This document shows, in pieces, positions 7,834 to 15,910 of a stretch of 64,000 nucleotides of DNA; within the stretch, counting starts at the first letter, position 1; the number at the start of each line of letters is the position of its first letter. A program made the translations under genes and the position numbers. The DNA comes from Bog-473 sp963737745 (GTDB taxonomy: Bacteria; Actinomycetota; Acidimicrobiia; Acidimicrobiales; RAAP-2), in NCBI GenBank assembly GCA_963737745.1, contig CAVTTR010000002.1, positions 372,001 through 436,000 of the forward strand. The letters are read 5' to 3'. The notes beneath the pieces are model-generated. The model was not told where the DNA came from. It did no database searches and saw only the letters and a list, made by a program, of their open reading frames with translations.

Positions 7834-8496
7834 TTGTCGCCAACGAGCCCGGCCGCGCGGCCCGAGAGGGTTGGGATTTTCGGTGGAACGTTCGATCCTC
7901 CCCACATCGGCCATGTCGCAGCGGCTCGTGCCGTGCTCGATGCCCTTGCCCTCGACCGTCTACTCCTGGTCGTGGCCAACGATCCCTGGCAGAAGTCACC
8001 CCATCGCCAGGTCACCCCAGCCGAAGACCGATTTGCCCTGGTCCAGGCTCTGGCCGAGGAAATCCCGGGTGCCGAGGCGAGTCGCCTCGAGCTTGATCGG
8101 GGCGGCCCGAGCTACACCATCCTGACGGTGGAGGCGCTCCTGGCCCAGGCAGCCGAAGCTGGTGAACCCCGACCAGAGATCTATCTGGTGGTTGGAGCAG
8201 ATCTGGCCGCTGAGCTGGGAACATGGGAGAGGCCGGAGGATCTCCAGCGTCTGGTCACCCTCGCCATCGTCTCCAGGCCACCTCTGTCACCGCCCGTTGA
8301 GGGGTCGCGAGACATGCAACCGAGCTCGACAGCCCCGCCCGGGTGGCGGGTCGAATGGGTCAATGGCCCCCTTGTCGACGTCTCGAGCTCTGCCGTGCGG
8401 GAGCTGCTCAAGGCGGGCCGACCGATCGACACGGTGGTGCCGCCCGAAGTAGTGCATTGCATTCGCCGCCGCGATCTGTACGCTAACGGCAGATGA
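7834..8496 (+). CDS. nadD: Nicotinate-nucleotide adenylyltransferase
   Basis: 220 residues. Adenylates nicotinate mononucleotide with ATP to make deamido-NAD in NAD biosynthesis. The nucleotidyltransferase motif GGTFDPPHIGH is at about residues 17-27, NDPWQKSP follows at the substrate loop, and the second motif SSSAVRELLKAGRP closes the domain. The start is a TTG at 7834; no in-frame ATG or GTG precedes the motif and there is no clear ribosome site. First gene of a nadD / small membrane protein / rsfS operon with overlapping starts and stops. Confidence 0.9.
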   Translation: MSPTSPAARPERVGIFGGTFDPPHIGHVAAARAVLDALALDRLLLVVANDPWQKSPHRQVTPAEDRFALVQALAEEIPGAEASRLELDRGGPSYTILTVEALLAQAAEAGEPRPEIYLVVGADLAAELGTWERPEDLQRLVTLAIVSRPPLSPPVEGSRDMQPSSTAPPGWRVEWVNGPLVDVSSSAVRELLKAGRPIDTVVPPEVVHCIRRRDLYANGR

Positions 8497-8699
8497 GCGC
8501 CCAGCCGGCCGAGGTCACTGACGTATCTCCCGCCATCATCTCTCCGCGTCCAGTGGCCAATGGAGCCAAGCTCCGAGCTGAACGGCGAGCGGAGGAGGCG
8601 GCGGCCCGCAGAGCTCGTCGACGTTGGGCTGCGTTCTGCATTTCCGTTTTTGTCTGTTCATTCGGCGTCACAGTGGGAGTCTTGGACGTGCTCCATTGA
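8493..8699 (+). CDS. Small single-span membrane protein
   Basis: 68 residues. The first 45 residues are hydrophilic, ending in an Ala/Arg/Glu-rich helix (KLRAERRAEEAAARRARRRW), followed by one membrane segment (AAFCISVFVCSFGVTVGVLDVL, about 46-67). The ATG overlaps the nadD stop (ATGA) and its own stop overlaps the rsfS TTG, so it is translationally coupled on both sides. The position between nadD and rsfS is where some actinobacteria have a membrane-anchored LytR-CpsA-Psr protein; this could be a remnant or a separate small protein. Not recognised as a named family. Confidence 0.55.
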   Translation: MSAQPAEVTDVSPAIISPRPVANGAKLRAERRAEEAAARRARRRWAAFCISVFVCSFGVTVGVLDVLH

Positions 8700-9085
8700 G
8701 CCCAGGGCTAGATGTTCATGTCCATCTCCCGCCGGCAGCTGCCACAGCAGCTCAGGCGGCAGACGACAAGCTTGGACAGGACACGGTTGTTCTCGCCATG
8801 ACGGAACTCTTTGGGGTGGTCGATGCGTTCGTCATCACCAGTGCACCCAACGGTCGACACGTGAGGACGTTGGTGGAAGAGATCGAGCGCAGTGTCAAGG
8901 AGGCGCATCACATTGCGCCGGGTCGGATCGAGGGCCTTCAAGACGCCACCTGGGTCCTCATGGATTACGGCGACTTCATCGTCCACGTCTTCCTTCAAGA
9001 GACGCGGGAGTACTACGACCTCGAGCACCTCTGGTCCGGTGCTCCACGCGTTGCATGGGGGGCCACGGTCAACCAAGTCGGGTAA
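8696..9085 (+). CDS. rsfS: Ribosome silencing factor RsfS (Iojap family)
   Basis: About 129 residues from a TTG at 8696 that overlaps the preceding TGA (TTGA). Conserved Iojap features are DKLGQDTVVLAMTELFGVVDAFVITSA at about 25-51, VKEAHHIAPGRIEGLQDATWVLMDYGDFIVHVF, and REYYDLEHLWSGAP. RsfS binds ribosomal protein L14 and blocks subunit joining in starvation. The next in-frame ATG (8799) would remove the first conserved strand, so the TTG is preferred. Confidence 0.85.
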   Translation: MSPGLDVHVHLPPAAATAAQAADDKLGQDTVVLAMTELFGVVDAFVITSAPNGRHVRTLVEEIERSVKEAHHIAPGRIEGLQDATWVLMDYGDFIVHVFLQETREYYDLEHLWSGAPRVAWGATVNQVG

Positions 9086-9162
9086 CGATCGGGTTGCATG
9101 TGCATGCACCTCGGGCAGCGTAGCTGCGGCAACTGTCGCCCGAGCAATCCATCGGCTCACTG

Positions 9163-9717
9163 CTAGGGCTCGTTCGAGGCGAACTGCGACAGATACACCG
9201 GGCCGGAGGACTGCGCTCCATTGCCCACCGGGACTTCGATGGTCCGTCCCTCAATCTGGAAGATCACGCCGGTGCCCAGATTGGTCTGCGTCACCACCGT
9301 GAAGACGATCTGTGCCACGGCCAGCTCGGTCTCGGACCCGGTGATCTCCGAGAACTTCTTGTTGAGGTTGACCGTGGCGATGGCTGGCGTCGACGATACG
9401 ACGGCGGAGATGACTTGGACGTTGCTCGGAATCGCGGTTCGTATCCCATTTGCCTCCTCCTTGCGGGTCGGGCCTTCGAGGAGCAGGGCAACAACGGACT
9501 TCAGTGGCGCTGGGATCGGCACCACCCTGGACTCTGCCACGAGCCGATGGTTGGCGCCGAGGAGAAAGACCTCCACCGGCACGGACTTTGGCTGGGTTGT
9601 CGTTGTCGTCGGCAGTTGGTGATTCAGAAGTCCGAAGGGGACGCGACTGGGCGGGATCGCAGTGGGGGTCCGTTGCGTCGGAATAGCGCAACCTGCGAGA
9701 GCGAGTCCGGCGATCAC
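9163..9717 (-). CDS. GerMN-domain lipoprotein (short LpqB-like protein)
   Basis: 184 residues from a GTG. The lipobox LAGC (about 7-10) marks a lipoprotein, and a Thr/Pro-rich linker leads to one GerMN domain: KSVPVEVFLLGANHRLVAESR, LLLEGPTRKEEANGIRTAIP, ATVNLNKKFSEITGSETELAVAQIVFTV. The gene follows mtrA-mtrB exactly as lpqB does in mycobacteria, where LpqB modulates MtrB, but this protein is far shorter and lacks the C-terminal propeller. The signal sequence before the lipobox is too short from this start. The same frame has PRIIGAVVIAGLALAGC upstream without a start codon, while a GTG at 9790 overlapping the mtrB stop opens a different frame, so a base error near 9720-9785 probably hides the true N-terminus. 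Confidence 0.75.
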   Translation of the reverse strand: MIAGLALAGCAIPTQRTPTAIPPSRVPFGLLNHQLPTTTTTQPKSVPVEVFLLGANHRLVAESRVVPIPAPLKSVVALLLEGPTRKEEANGIRTAIPSNVQVISAVVSSTPAIATVNLNKKFSEITGSETELAVAQIVFTVVTQTNLGTGVIFQIEGRTIEVPVGNGAQSSGPVYLSQFASNEP

Positions 9718-9786
9718 GACGGCCCCGATGATGCGGGGGCGCGAGGCGGAATTGAGAACGGGAATCGGCGCCGTGTGCGGTGCCCC

Positions 9787-11412
9787 TCACCAGACCGGCC
9801 CTTCGTCATCTTCGAGCACGGGCAGGCTGATGACGAAGCGGGCGCCTCCGGAGGGTGACGACTCGACCCAGGTCTCCCCGTTCATCAGACGTACATGCTC
9901 GGCCACCAGCGCCAGACCCAGGCCGGTCCCTGTGCCGGTGCCGCGTCGACCGGCGGCCGACCCACGGTAGAAGCGATCGAAGACCTTGGTCCGCTCCATG
10001 GCACTGATACCCGGTCCGGCATCTTCTACTGCGATCTCGACAACAGCGTGCGTGTCATTGTCGGTGCTTTCGGTCCGGTCCCCTCTGTTGCGCCGCTCCC
10101 GGTGCTCTCGATGCTCTCGATGCTCCCGATGTTCGCCGTGCTCTCGCAGTTCGCGGCGTTCCCTTTCATCGTCGCGGTCATTGTGATCGCCCTCTGGCCG
10201 ATCGACACCGCCGTTCGCCGCCCTTACCCCCGCCGAACCATCCGGCCCTACGGCAGTGACCGAAATAACTGTCGCACCGCCGCCGTAATTGGCTGCATTC
10301 TCCAAGAGGTTGGCCATGACACGTTCGAATCGGCGCTTGTCGACACCGACATGGACCGACTGCACATCGGGACCGAGCAGAACTTCGGGGCCGGGTCCGC
10401 TATCTCCGAGAGTGCGCACGCCCGCTTCGACCGCTCGTTGCACCAGCTCGCTGACATTGACCTCTTCGAGGAAGACGTCGGCCGAGCCTGCGTCGGCCCG
10501 CGACATCTCCAAGAGATCGCCGACCATGCGTTGAAATCGGCGCAGATCGTCGCCGAGGAGCTGGAGGGCACGCTGCGCTCGTGGAGGCAGTTTGTCCAAG
10601 TCGGCCTCGAGCACCTCGAGCGAAGCCGACAGGGTGGTAAGAGGCGAACGAAGCTCATGGCTGACGTCTGAATTGAACCGTGCCTCGCGTTGGATGCGCG
10701 CCTGCAATTGATCGACCATCGTGTTGAACGAACTGGTCAATCCCTCGAGGTCGGGGTCGGCCGCTTCACCCGCAAGCCGAGTGTCGAGGCGGCCTCCCGC
10801 GATGGCGACCGCGGCGCGAGAAACGGCTGACAATGGTCGTAGCGATCGGCGACTGGCGAATCGGCCCAGCATCAGTCCGAGAACCGTCGTGACGGCACCC
10901 GTTCCTGCCAGAGTGAATCCGAGCACGCGCAAGGTGTGCCCGAGGTCGGAGAGCGAGAACACCTCGAAGTAGGTGGATTGGATGGAGGGGATGGGCACGC
11001 CCACCGCAATCTGCGGTTGGTTTTGGCGACCCGAGATATACGTCTGAGTGGCGGCATTCCCACGTGCGATCTCAGCTCGCAAGGCGGACGGAATGGATGA
11101 TTCGGAGATGGCGGGTCTCGGCGACTGACTGATCGCGGTAGTCGGGTAATAGGGCTTGGAGTCGCGGACGAGGATGGAGTGTGAGTTGGAAGCGCTGTCG
11201 AGAGAGGCCAGCAGGCTGCCGTACTTCTTGTTGCCCGCCGCCAGCTCGCTCCGCAGAGAAAAGGCGTTGGCGAAAGCCTGCGTCTGCGCCGCCGTCTCAC
11301 GCTCGGCCAACAGGAAGTGCCGAGTCGTGAAATACGCCAAGCCGCCCATGCTGACGGAGAGGAGAAGAGCCCCCAGCCCGAAGATGGCCGTGATGCGGGC
11401 CCCGATGCCCAC
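9787..11412 (-). CDS. mtrB: Sensor histidine kinase, MtrB type
   Basis: 541 residues. Membrane helix about 10-28, extracytoplasmic sensor about 29-160, second helix about 165-185, HAMP about 186-240, then FNSDVSHELRSPLTT with the phospho-accepting His at about 252, N-box NLLENAANYGGG (about 368-379), G1 DAGPG (about 464), FDRFYRG and G2 GTGTGTGLGLAL. MtrB phosphorylates MtrA and in mycobacteria controls cell division and wall homeostasis. Between the N-box strand and G1 lies a charged insert of about 65 residues with repeated His-Arg-Glu triplets, absent from typical kinases. The start is a GTG directly after the mtrA TGA, and the next gene is the LpqB-like lipoprotein. Confidence 0.9.
   Translation of the reverse strand: MGIGARITAIFGLGALLLSVSMGGLAYFTTRHFLLAERETAAQTQAFANAFSLRSELAAGNKKYGSLLASLDSASNSHSILVRDSKPYYPTTAISQSPRPAISESSIPSALRAEIARGNAATQTYISGRQNQPQIAVGVPIPSIQSTYFEVFSLSDLGHTLRVLGFTLAGTGAVTTVLGLMLGRFASRRSLRPLSAVSRAAVAIAGGRLDTRLAGEAADPDLEGLTSSFNTMVDQLQARIQREARFNSDVSHELRSPLTTLSASLEVLEADLDKLPPRAQRALQLLGDDLRRFQRMVGDLLEMSRADAGSADVFLEEVNVSELVQRAVEAGVRTLGDSGPGPEVLLGPDVQSVHVGVDKRRFERVMANLLENAANYGGGATVISVTAVGPDGSAGVRAANGGVDRPEGDHNDRDDERERRELREHGEHREHREHREHRERRNRGDRTESTDNDTHAVVEIAVEDAGPGISAMERTKVFDRFYRGSAAGRRGTGTGTGLGLALVAEHVRLMNGETWVESSPSGGARFVISLPVLEDDEGPVW
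10093..10150 (-). repeat. Tandem 9-base repeat encoding (Glu-His-Arg)n in mtrB
   Basis: Five or so imperfect copies of a 9-mer (plus-strand form GATGCTCTC and variants) encode the His-Arg-Glu run of the kinase insert. Nine-base units keep the frame, so copy number could vary without breaking the protein. Confidence 0.7.
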
Positions 11413-12096
11413 TCAGGGCACCAGCTTGTAGCCCATACCCCTCACGGTGAGAATGTGCTGAGGCAGCGCCGGGTCGGTCTCGACCTTCGTCCGCAGACGC
11501 CGGATGTGCACGTCGACCAGACGCCCGTCGCCGAAGTAGTCGTAGCCCCAGACCCGGTCGAGCAGTTGCTCGCGGCTCAACACCTTGTTCGGGCTCGCCG
11601 CCAGTTCGCACAGGAGACGGAACTCGGTCCGGGTGCAATGCACCTCGGTACCGTCGGCCTGGCGGAGCACACCCTGCTCGGGCAGGAGTTGCATCGTGCC
11701 GAAGAAGAGCGCGCCGGGGTCCTCTTCCGTCGGCCGTGCCCGGCGCAGCAGTGCGCGGATGCGGGCGGCCAACTCTTTGGCCACGAATGGTTTGGTGACA
11801 TAGTCGTCGGCGCCGGCTTCGAGGCCGGCCACCACATCATGCGTATCGGCGCGAGCCGTGACGATGATGATGGGCACCGCGCTCTGACGGCGAAGGGCCC
11901 GGCAGCATTCGAAGCCGTCCATGCCGGGGAGCATGATGTCGATCAAGGCGACATCGGTCGGGGCGTCCGCAAAGACGTCGAGCGCTTCCTCGCCGCTGGC
12001 CACGTCCTTCACGTCGTAGCCCTCACCCTCGAGGGCAAGCCGCATCGACGAACGGATCCGTTCGTCGTCCTCCACCACCAGAATGCGTCCGCTCAT
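11413..12096 (-). CDS. mtrA: Response regulator, MtrA type (OmpR/PhoB family)
   Basis: 227 residues. Receiver domain about 4-115 with acidic pair ED at 9-11, phospho-acceptor Asp at about 53 in LIDIMLPGMDG, Thr at about 80 and Lys at about 102 (TKPF). The C-terminal winged helix (about 130-227) includes VHCTRTEFRLLCELAASPNKVLSREQLLDRVWGYDYFGDGRLVDVHIRRLRTKVE, a close match to MtrA. Stop and the mtrB GTG abut. The ATG lies four bases after the stop of the peptide-binding protein gene, so all four genes may be read from the promoter upstream of 13769. Confidence 0.92.
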   Translation of the reverse strand: MSGRILVVEDDERIRSSMRLALEGEGYDVKDVASGEEALDVFADAPTDVALIDIMLPGMDGFECCRALRRQSAVPIIIVTARADTHDVVAGLEAGADDYVTKPFVAKELAARIRALLRRARPTEEDPGALFFGTMQLLPEQGVLRQADGTEVHCTRTEFRLLCELAASPNKVLSREQLLDRVWGYDYFGDGRLVDVHIRRLRTKVETDPALPQHILTVRGMGYKLVP

Positions 12097-12100
12097 GCGA

Positions 12101-13769
12101 TCAACTCAGCCAGATCTGGGTCGGCCAGATGGAGCCGCCGATCATTCCATAGGCGGCTGCACCGGTCGGCGTCGTTGGGTTGTTCCAATTTTGCACCTTG
12201 GTCGAGCTGACGACCGCCCAAACGGCGCGGTCCAGCCACAAGTAGGGTAGGTCGAGCGCCAGCCGCTTGTTGACCGATTGGTACGCCTTGGCCCGAGCCG
12301 ACTGGCTCGTCGCCGTGCGGCCGAGTTCGAGCGCAGCCTGCAGCTTTGGGTCGTTGTTGCGGGCCATATTGATGGAGAGGCTGCTCGACAGGATCGTCGT
12401 GTTGCTCCAGAAGATGTAGTTGAGGTCCGGGTCGACGGCGCCGAATTGGCGCCACTCCAACGCCTGGAACGTGCCGGCCAGGGCATTGTTGATCAGGTCG
12501 TTCTGTTCCACGATGTCGTTTTTCACCACGAATCCGACGTCCTCCCAGGCTTGTTGGAGGTACTGCTGCTCCCGCTCCGCGTACGAACCATTGGTGGAGC
12601 CCCACGTGAAAGAGACGGGCTTTCCGGTGCTCTTGGCCACCTGCTTCACCAACTTCTTCGCTTCGCTCGGGTTATAGGCCGGATAGGCCGTGGACGAATA
12701 GTAGGGCGATCCCGGCGTGAAGAGCCCGGTGCTGACCGGGAGGACGTTCTCGTCGATCTCCTTGGCGTATTCGGCCCGGTTGATCGCCATGGCGGCGGCG
12801 CGGCGAATCGACGGGTTATTGAACGGTGGGGACTTCGTATTGAGCAGCACACAGTTCATGTCCGGCTCGCCCACGACGTGGCCGCTGTCATCGATGTAGG
12901 CGTAACTCTTGTTGCCCCGGAACTGCGGTAATCACCTGCGGCGTGTCAGTCACGATGATGTCGACCGTCCCCGACTTGAGGGCCTCGGCCCGGGCATTGG
13001 GGTCGACGATCGGCTTGAACGTGATCTGGTCGAGGTAGGGCAAGCCCGGCCGCCAGTAGTGAGGGTTCGCCGTGGCGGTGAAATGGCTGTTCGGCACCCA
13101 TTCTTTGAACACGAACGGCCCCGTGCCGATTGGTTGGGACGTGCCACCGTTGGCCGCCGCCAGCATGGCCGGGGCACACATGTAGGCGGATTGCCCGCCG
13201 ATACCGCCCGCCAAGTAGAGGGGAAACGAGACCCAGGGGGACTTCAAATTCACCGTCACGGCGTAGGGGCCGGTCTGCGTGATGGAAGAGACGATCGGGT
13301 TCAGGATCAGCGTTCCCAAAAGAAGGGACGCTTGTTGCGCCTTGAAGTTCGCCAGCAGCGCTGCACCGTCGCACGGGGTCCCGTCATGGAAGACGACGTT
13401 CTGACGAACGGTGATCGTCCAGGCCGTGTTGTCGGCGTTCGACGTGATCGATTGGGCCAGATACGGCTGCCATGTCCCCTTGGCGTCGATGATGGCCAGG
13501 GGGTCGAAGACGGTACGGGCGTACATGACGCCCACCTCGTCGAATCGGGCCGTGGTCGGGTTGAAGCCGGACTCCTCCGCATCCACCCCGAAAACGAGCG
13601 ACCCGCCCTTCTTGGGTTTGGCCGTCGAGATGCCGTTGCGGCCCTTCCCGTTGGTGGTGGCGCCGGCGACGTCGGCCAGGTCGAGGCCGAGAGCCGACGC
13701 ACCCGCCACGCTGGCGGCGGTGGCCGCACCCCTCAACAGCAGCGTCCGTCGGTTAAATGGTTCTCCCAT
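12101..13769 (-). CDS. ABC transporter peptide-binding protein (SBP family 5), frameshifted
   Basis: About 556 codons. The ATG at 13769 follows a very strong ribosome site (GGGAGGGGGGAAG); the ATG at 13802 is less likely. Residues about 7-30, NRRTLLLRGAATAASVAGA, form a twin-arginine signal. Then KKGGSLVFGVDAEESGFNPTT, VFDPLAIID, WTITVRQNVVFHDGTPCDG and IGTGPFVFKEW are typical DppA/OppA strands. Near 12918-12926 the frame shifts by one base into RGNKSYAYIDDSG...VLLNTKSPPFNNPSIRRAAAMAINR and runs to 12101. Removing one base restores it. No permease or ATPase genes are adjacent, so the transport partners and ligand are unknown. The gene sits directly upstream of mtrAB. Confidence 0.8.
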
Positions 13770-13818
13770 GGACTTCCCCCCTCCCGTTTGATCCTGCCCC
13801 ATCCCTCGGTTGCAGGTG

Positions 13819-13824
13819 ACGATA
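13819..13824 (-). promoter_or_regulatory. Possible -10 box of the peptide-binding protein / mtrAB transcript
   Basis: TATCGT on the minus strand, about 50 bases before the ATG at 13769, leaving a short leader that contains the strong ribosome site. A -35 hexamer is not clear. Confidence 0.3.
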
Positions 13825-13852
13825 GTTCCCTTCTCTACCCATCGTGGCCCGA

Positions 13853-13858
13853 TACCCT
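13853..13858 (+). promoter_or_regulatory. Leaderless-type -10 box of xerC
   Basis: TACCCT ends 7 bases before the GTG at 13866; no ribosome site intervenes. Transcription is expected to start at the GTG. Confidence 0.5.
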
Positions 13859-13865
13859 TGGAATT

Positions 13866-14763
13866 GTGTCGGGGAACAGGGAGATCGCGTCAGAAGTCGG
13901 TCCTTCCCCGGCGTGGGACCTGGCCGGATTCGGCGAGTGGCTCAGCGGACGTTCTGCTGCGACGCGGACGGCGTATGTGGGTGATGTCGGTGGTTTTGCC
14001 GAGTGGGTGAGCCGGAGTGGGGTTCACGCGCCGGGCGCCGTCGACCGGCTGCATCTCCGTCGCTATTTGGCCTCTTTGGGGACTCGCCGACTGGCGCGCG
14101 CCACAGTGGCCCGCAAGGCGGCGGCACTTCGCTGCTATTTCGCCTGGTCGCTTCGTCAAGGTGCAGCTCGAATCGGACCCGGCCCGCAGCCTCCGCGCCC
14201 CTTCGGGGAAGGGCCGACTCCCCCGTGTGCTGTCGGCCGGGGAAGTCGGGGCCCTCTTGGACCGACCGGTCACATCGGCCATCGACCAGCGAGATACGGC
14301 CGCACTCGAGCTCCTCTATGCCGCCGGCCTGCGCGTCTCTGAGCTCTGCGGGCTCGATCGTCGCAATGTCGATCTCCACGGTCGCACCGTCACCGTGCTC
14401 GGGAAGGGTGCGAAGGAGCGTCGCGTCCCGATCCACGACCGGGCGGTGGCGGCCCTGCGGCAGTGGCTGGACGAGGGGCGCACGGAAATGCCCGGTCCAT
14501 CCGAGGCGGTGTTCGTGAACCAGCGCGCCGCCCGCTTGGGGCCTCGTGACGTACGTCGCATCCTCGATCGCCTCGCCCTGTCGCCCACGCACCCCCACGC
14601 GCTGCGTCACACCTTCGCCACCCACCTGCTCGATGGGGGCGCCGATCTCCGGGTCGTCCAAGAGCTACTGGGCCACGCCAGTCTGGCCACGACCCAGATC
14701 TATACACATGTGAGCAAGGAACGCCTGCGCTCCGTCTACGAGGGGACGCATCCCCGGGCCTGA
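13866..14763 (+). CDS. xerC: Tyrosine recombinase XerC/XerD, frameshifted
   Basis: From the GTG at 13866 the N-terminal core-binding domain reads WDLAGFGEWLSGRSAATRTAYVGDVGGFAEWVSRSG to ALRCYFAWSLRQG. At about 14156-14165 the frame changes and continues LESDPARSLRAPSGKGRLPRVLSAGEVGALLDRP with the catalytic domain. The catalytic residues are visible there: Arg in AAGLRVSEL, Lys in GKGAKERRVPI, HALRHTFATHLL, LGHASLATTQIYTHV with the nucleophilic Tyr. One base removed near the CAAGGTG run joins the frames, giving the normal 300-residue length. XerC/D resolves chromosome dimers at dif. Located immediately before rpsB, where actinobacteria commonly carry a xer gene, so XerC is preferred over XerD or an integrase. 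Confidence 0.85.
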
Positions 14764-14856
14764 CTTATCGCCGTCCTGAGCGGCTACTATGGAACGGCTC
14801 ACCGAGCGGTGGGCAGCTGTACCGACCAACACGCACCTTGGCGCGATACACGGTCG

Positions 14857-14873
14857 CCTCTCAACTTGAGAGG
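14857..14873 (+). promoter_or_regulatory. Hairpin in the rpsB leader
   Basis: CCTCTCAA, one base, TTGAGAGG forms a perfect 8-base inverted repeat about 40 bases upstream of the rpsB ATG. It is not followed by a T run. It could stabilise the leader or take part in feedback by S2, which is known for other bacterial rpsB leaders; neither is shown here. Confidence 0.4.
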
Positions 14874-14912
14874 TGCTGCGCCCTGGGGAGCAACCGAACT
14901 GGAGGAATATTT

Positions 14913-15908
14913 ATGGCCGTCGTTTCCATGCGACAGCTGCTGGAAGCCGGAGTTCACTTCGGCCACCAGACACGCCGATGGAACCCGAAGATGAAGCGCT
15001 TCATTCTGGGCGAGCGCAACGGGATTTATCTGATCGATCTACGCAAGACCCTCACCGGGGTCGAGTCTGCGTACTCGTACGTCCGCGACCTCGTCGCCGG
15101 AGGAGGAACGATCCTCTTCGTCGGGACGAAGAAGCAAACACAGGGTCCTGTGGCCGAATACGCCGAGGCCTGTGGCATGCCCTTCGTGAACCAGCGCTGG
15201 CTGGGGGGCATGCTGACCAACTTCCAGACCGTGTCGGGCCGGGTCAAGCGGATGCAAGAGCTGCGCACCATGGAGGCCGCCGGGGACTTTGAAGGCATGC
15301 CCAAGCGCGAAGCGCTCTCGCACACCCGTGAACTGGAGAAGCTGAGCCGCAACCTGAGCGGCATCGCCAATTTGGAGCGCCTGCCCAACGCCGTCTTTGT
15401 CATCGACACCAAGAAGGAGCACATTGCGGTCACCGAGGCCCGCAAGCTCGGGCTCCCTGTGGTCGCCGTCGTCGACACCAACTGTGACCCCGACATCATT
15501 GATTACGTCATCCCGGGCAATGACGACGCCATCCGCTCGGGCTCCCTCATGTGCCGTGTTCTGGCGGACGCCGTGGTCGAAGGACGCTTCATTGCCGAGC
15601 ACCGTCGGCGCAACGCTCCCGTGGCCACTGAAGAAGTGAACACAGGGCCCTCGCCCCGGGCTCGCCGCGTGCCGCCACCACCGGCCGCTCCCGCTGAGGC
15701 CCCACCGGCCGAAACATCGGGAACCTATGCAGCAGCACCAACTGAGGCAACAGCACCAACTGAGCCCGCGGCTCCGGTCGAAGCTCCAGCTGCCGCCGAA
15801 GCACCCGCTGCTGCCGACGTCCCAGCCCCAGCCGACTTGGCCATCGATGCGCCGCCGGTGGAGGCCGAAGCAGAGCTGGCCGAAGTGACGACAGGGGTAG
15901 AGGCCTGA
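14913..15908 (+). CDS. rpsB: 30S ribosomal protein S2
   Basis: 331 residues, start at ATG 14913 behind GGAGGA. Residues 1-240 are canonical S2: VVSMRQLLEAGVHFGHQTRRWNPKM, RNGIYLIDLRKT, LFVGTKKQTQ, QRWLGGMLTNFQT, VFVIDTKKEHIAVTEA and VVDTNCDPDIIDYVIPGNDDAIRS. From about residue 255 an Ala/Pro/Glu-rich tail of some 75 residues (repeats of the type AAPTEATAPTEPAAPVEAPA) extends past the usual end, as in some other high-GC actinobacteria. S2 sits on the 30S platform and is needed for S1 binding where S1 is ribosomal. First gene of the rpsB-tsf-pyrH-frr-cdsA run. Confidence 0.97.
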   Translation: MAVVSMRQLLEAGVHFGHQTRRWNPKMKRFILGERNGIYLIDLRKTLTGVESAYSYVRDLVAGGGTILFVGTKKQTQGPVAEYAEACGMPFVNQRWLGGMLTNFQTVSGRVKRMQELRTMEAAGDFEGMPKREALSHTRELEKLSRNLSGIANLERLPNAVFVIDTKKEHIAVTEARKLGLPVVAVVDTNCDPDIIDYVIPGNDDAIRSGSLMCRVLADAVVEGRFIAEHRRRNAPVATEEVNTGPSPRARRVPPPPAAPAEAPPAETSGTYAAAPTEATAPTEPAAPVEAPAAAEAPAAADVPAPADLAIDAPPVEAEAELAEVTTGVEA

Positions 15909-15910
15909 CC

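Noticed and set aside
10093..10150. Possible CRISPR-like or regulatory repeat
   Set aside because: The short 9-base units are continuous without spacers and lie in the mtrB reading frame; this is a coding microsatellite.
12909..14342. A 477-codon plus-strand frame over the peptide-binding protein gene
   Set aside because: Only its last part from GTG 13866 is the XerC N-terminus; the rest is antisense shadow of the substrate-binding protein with no domain.
13866..14763. Tyrosine recombinase as an integrase of a mobile element
   Set aside because: It lies directly before rpsB, has no attachment-site repeats or element genes around it, and matches XerC/D in length and motifs.
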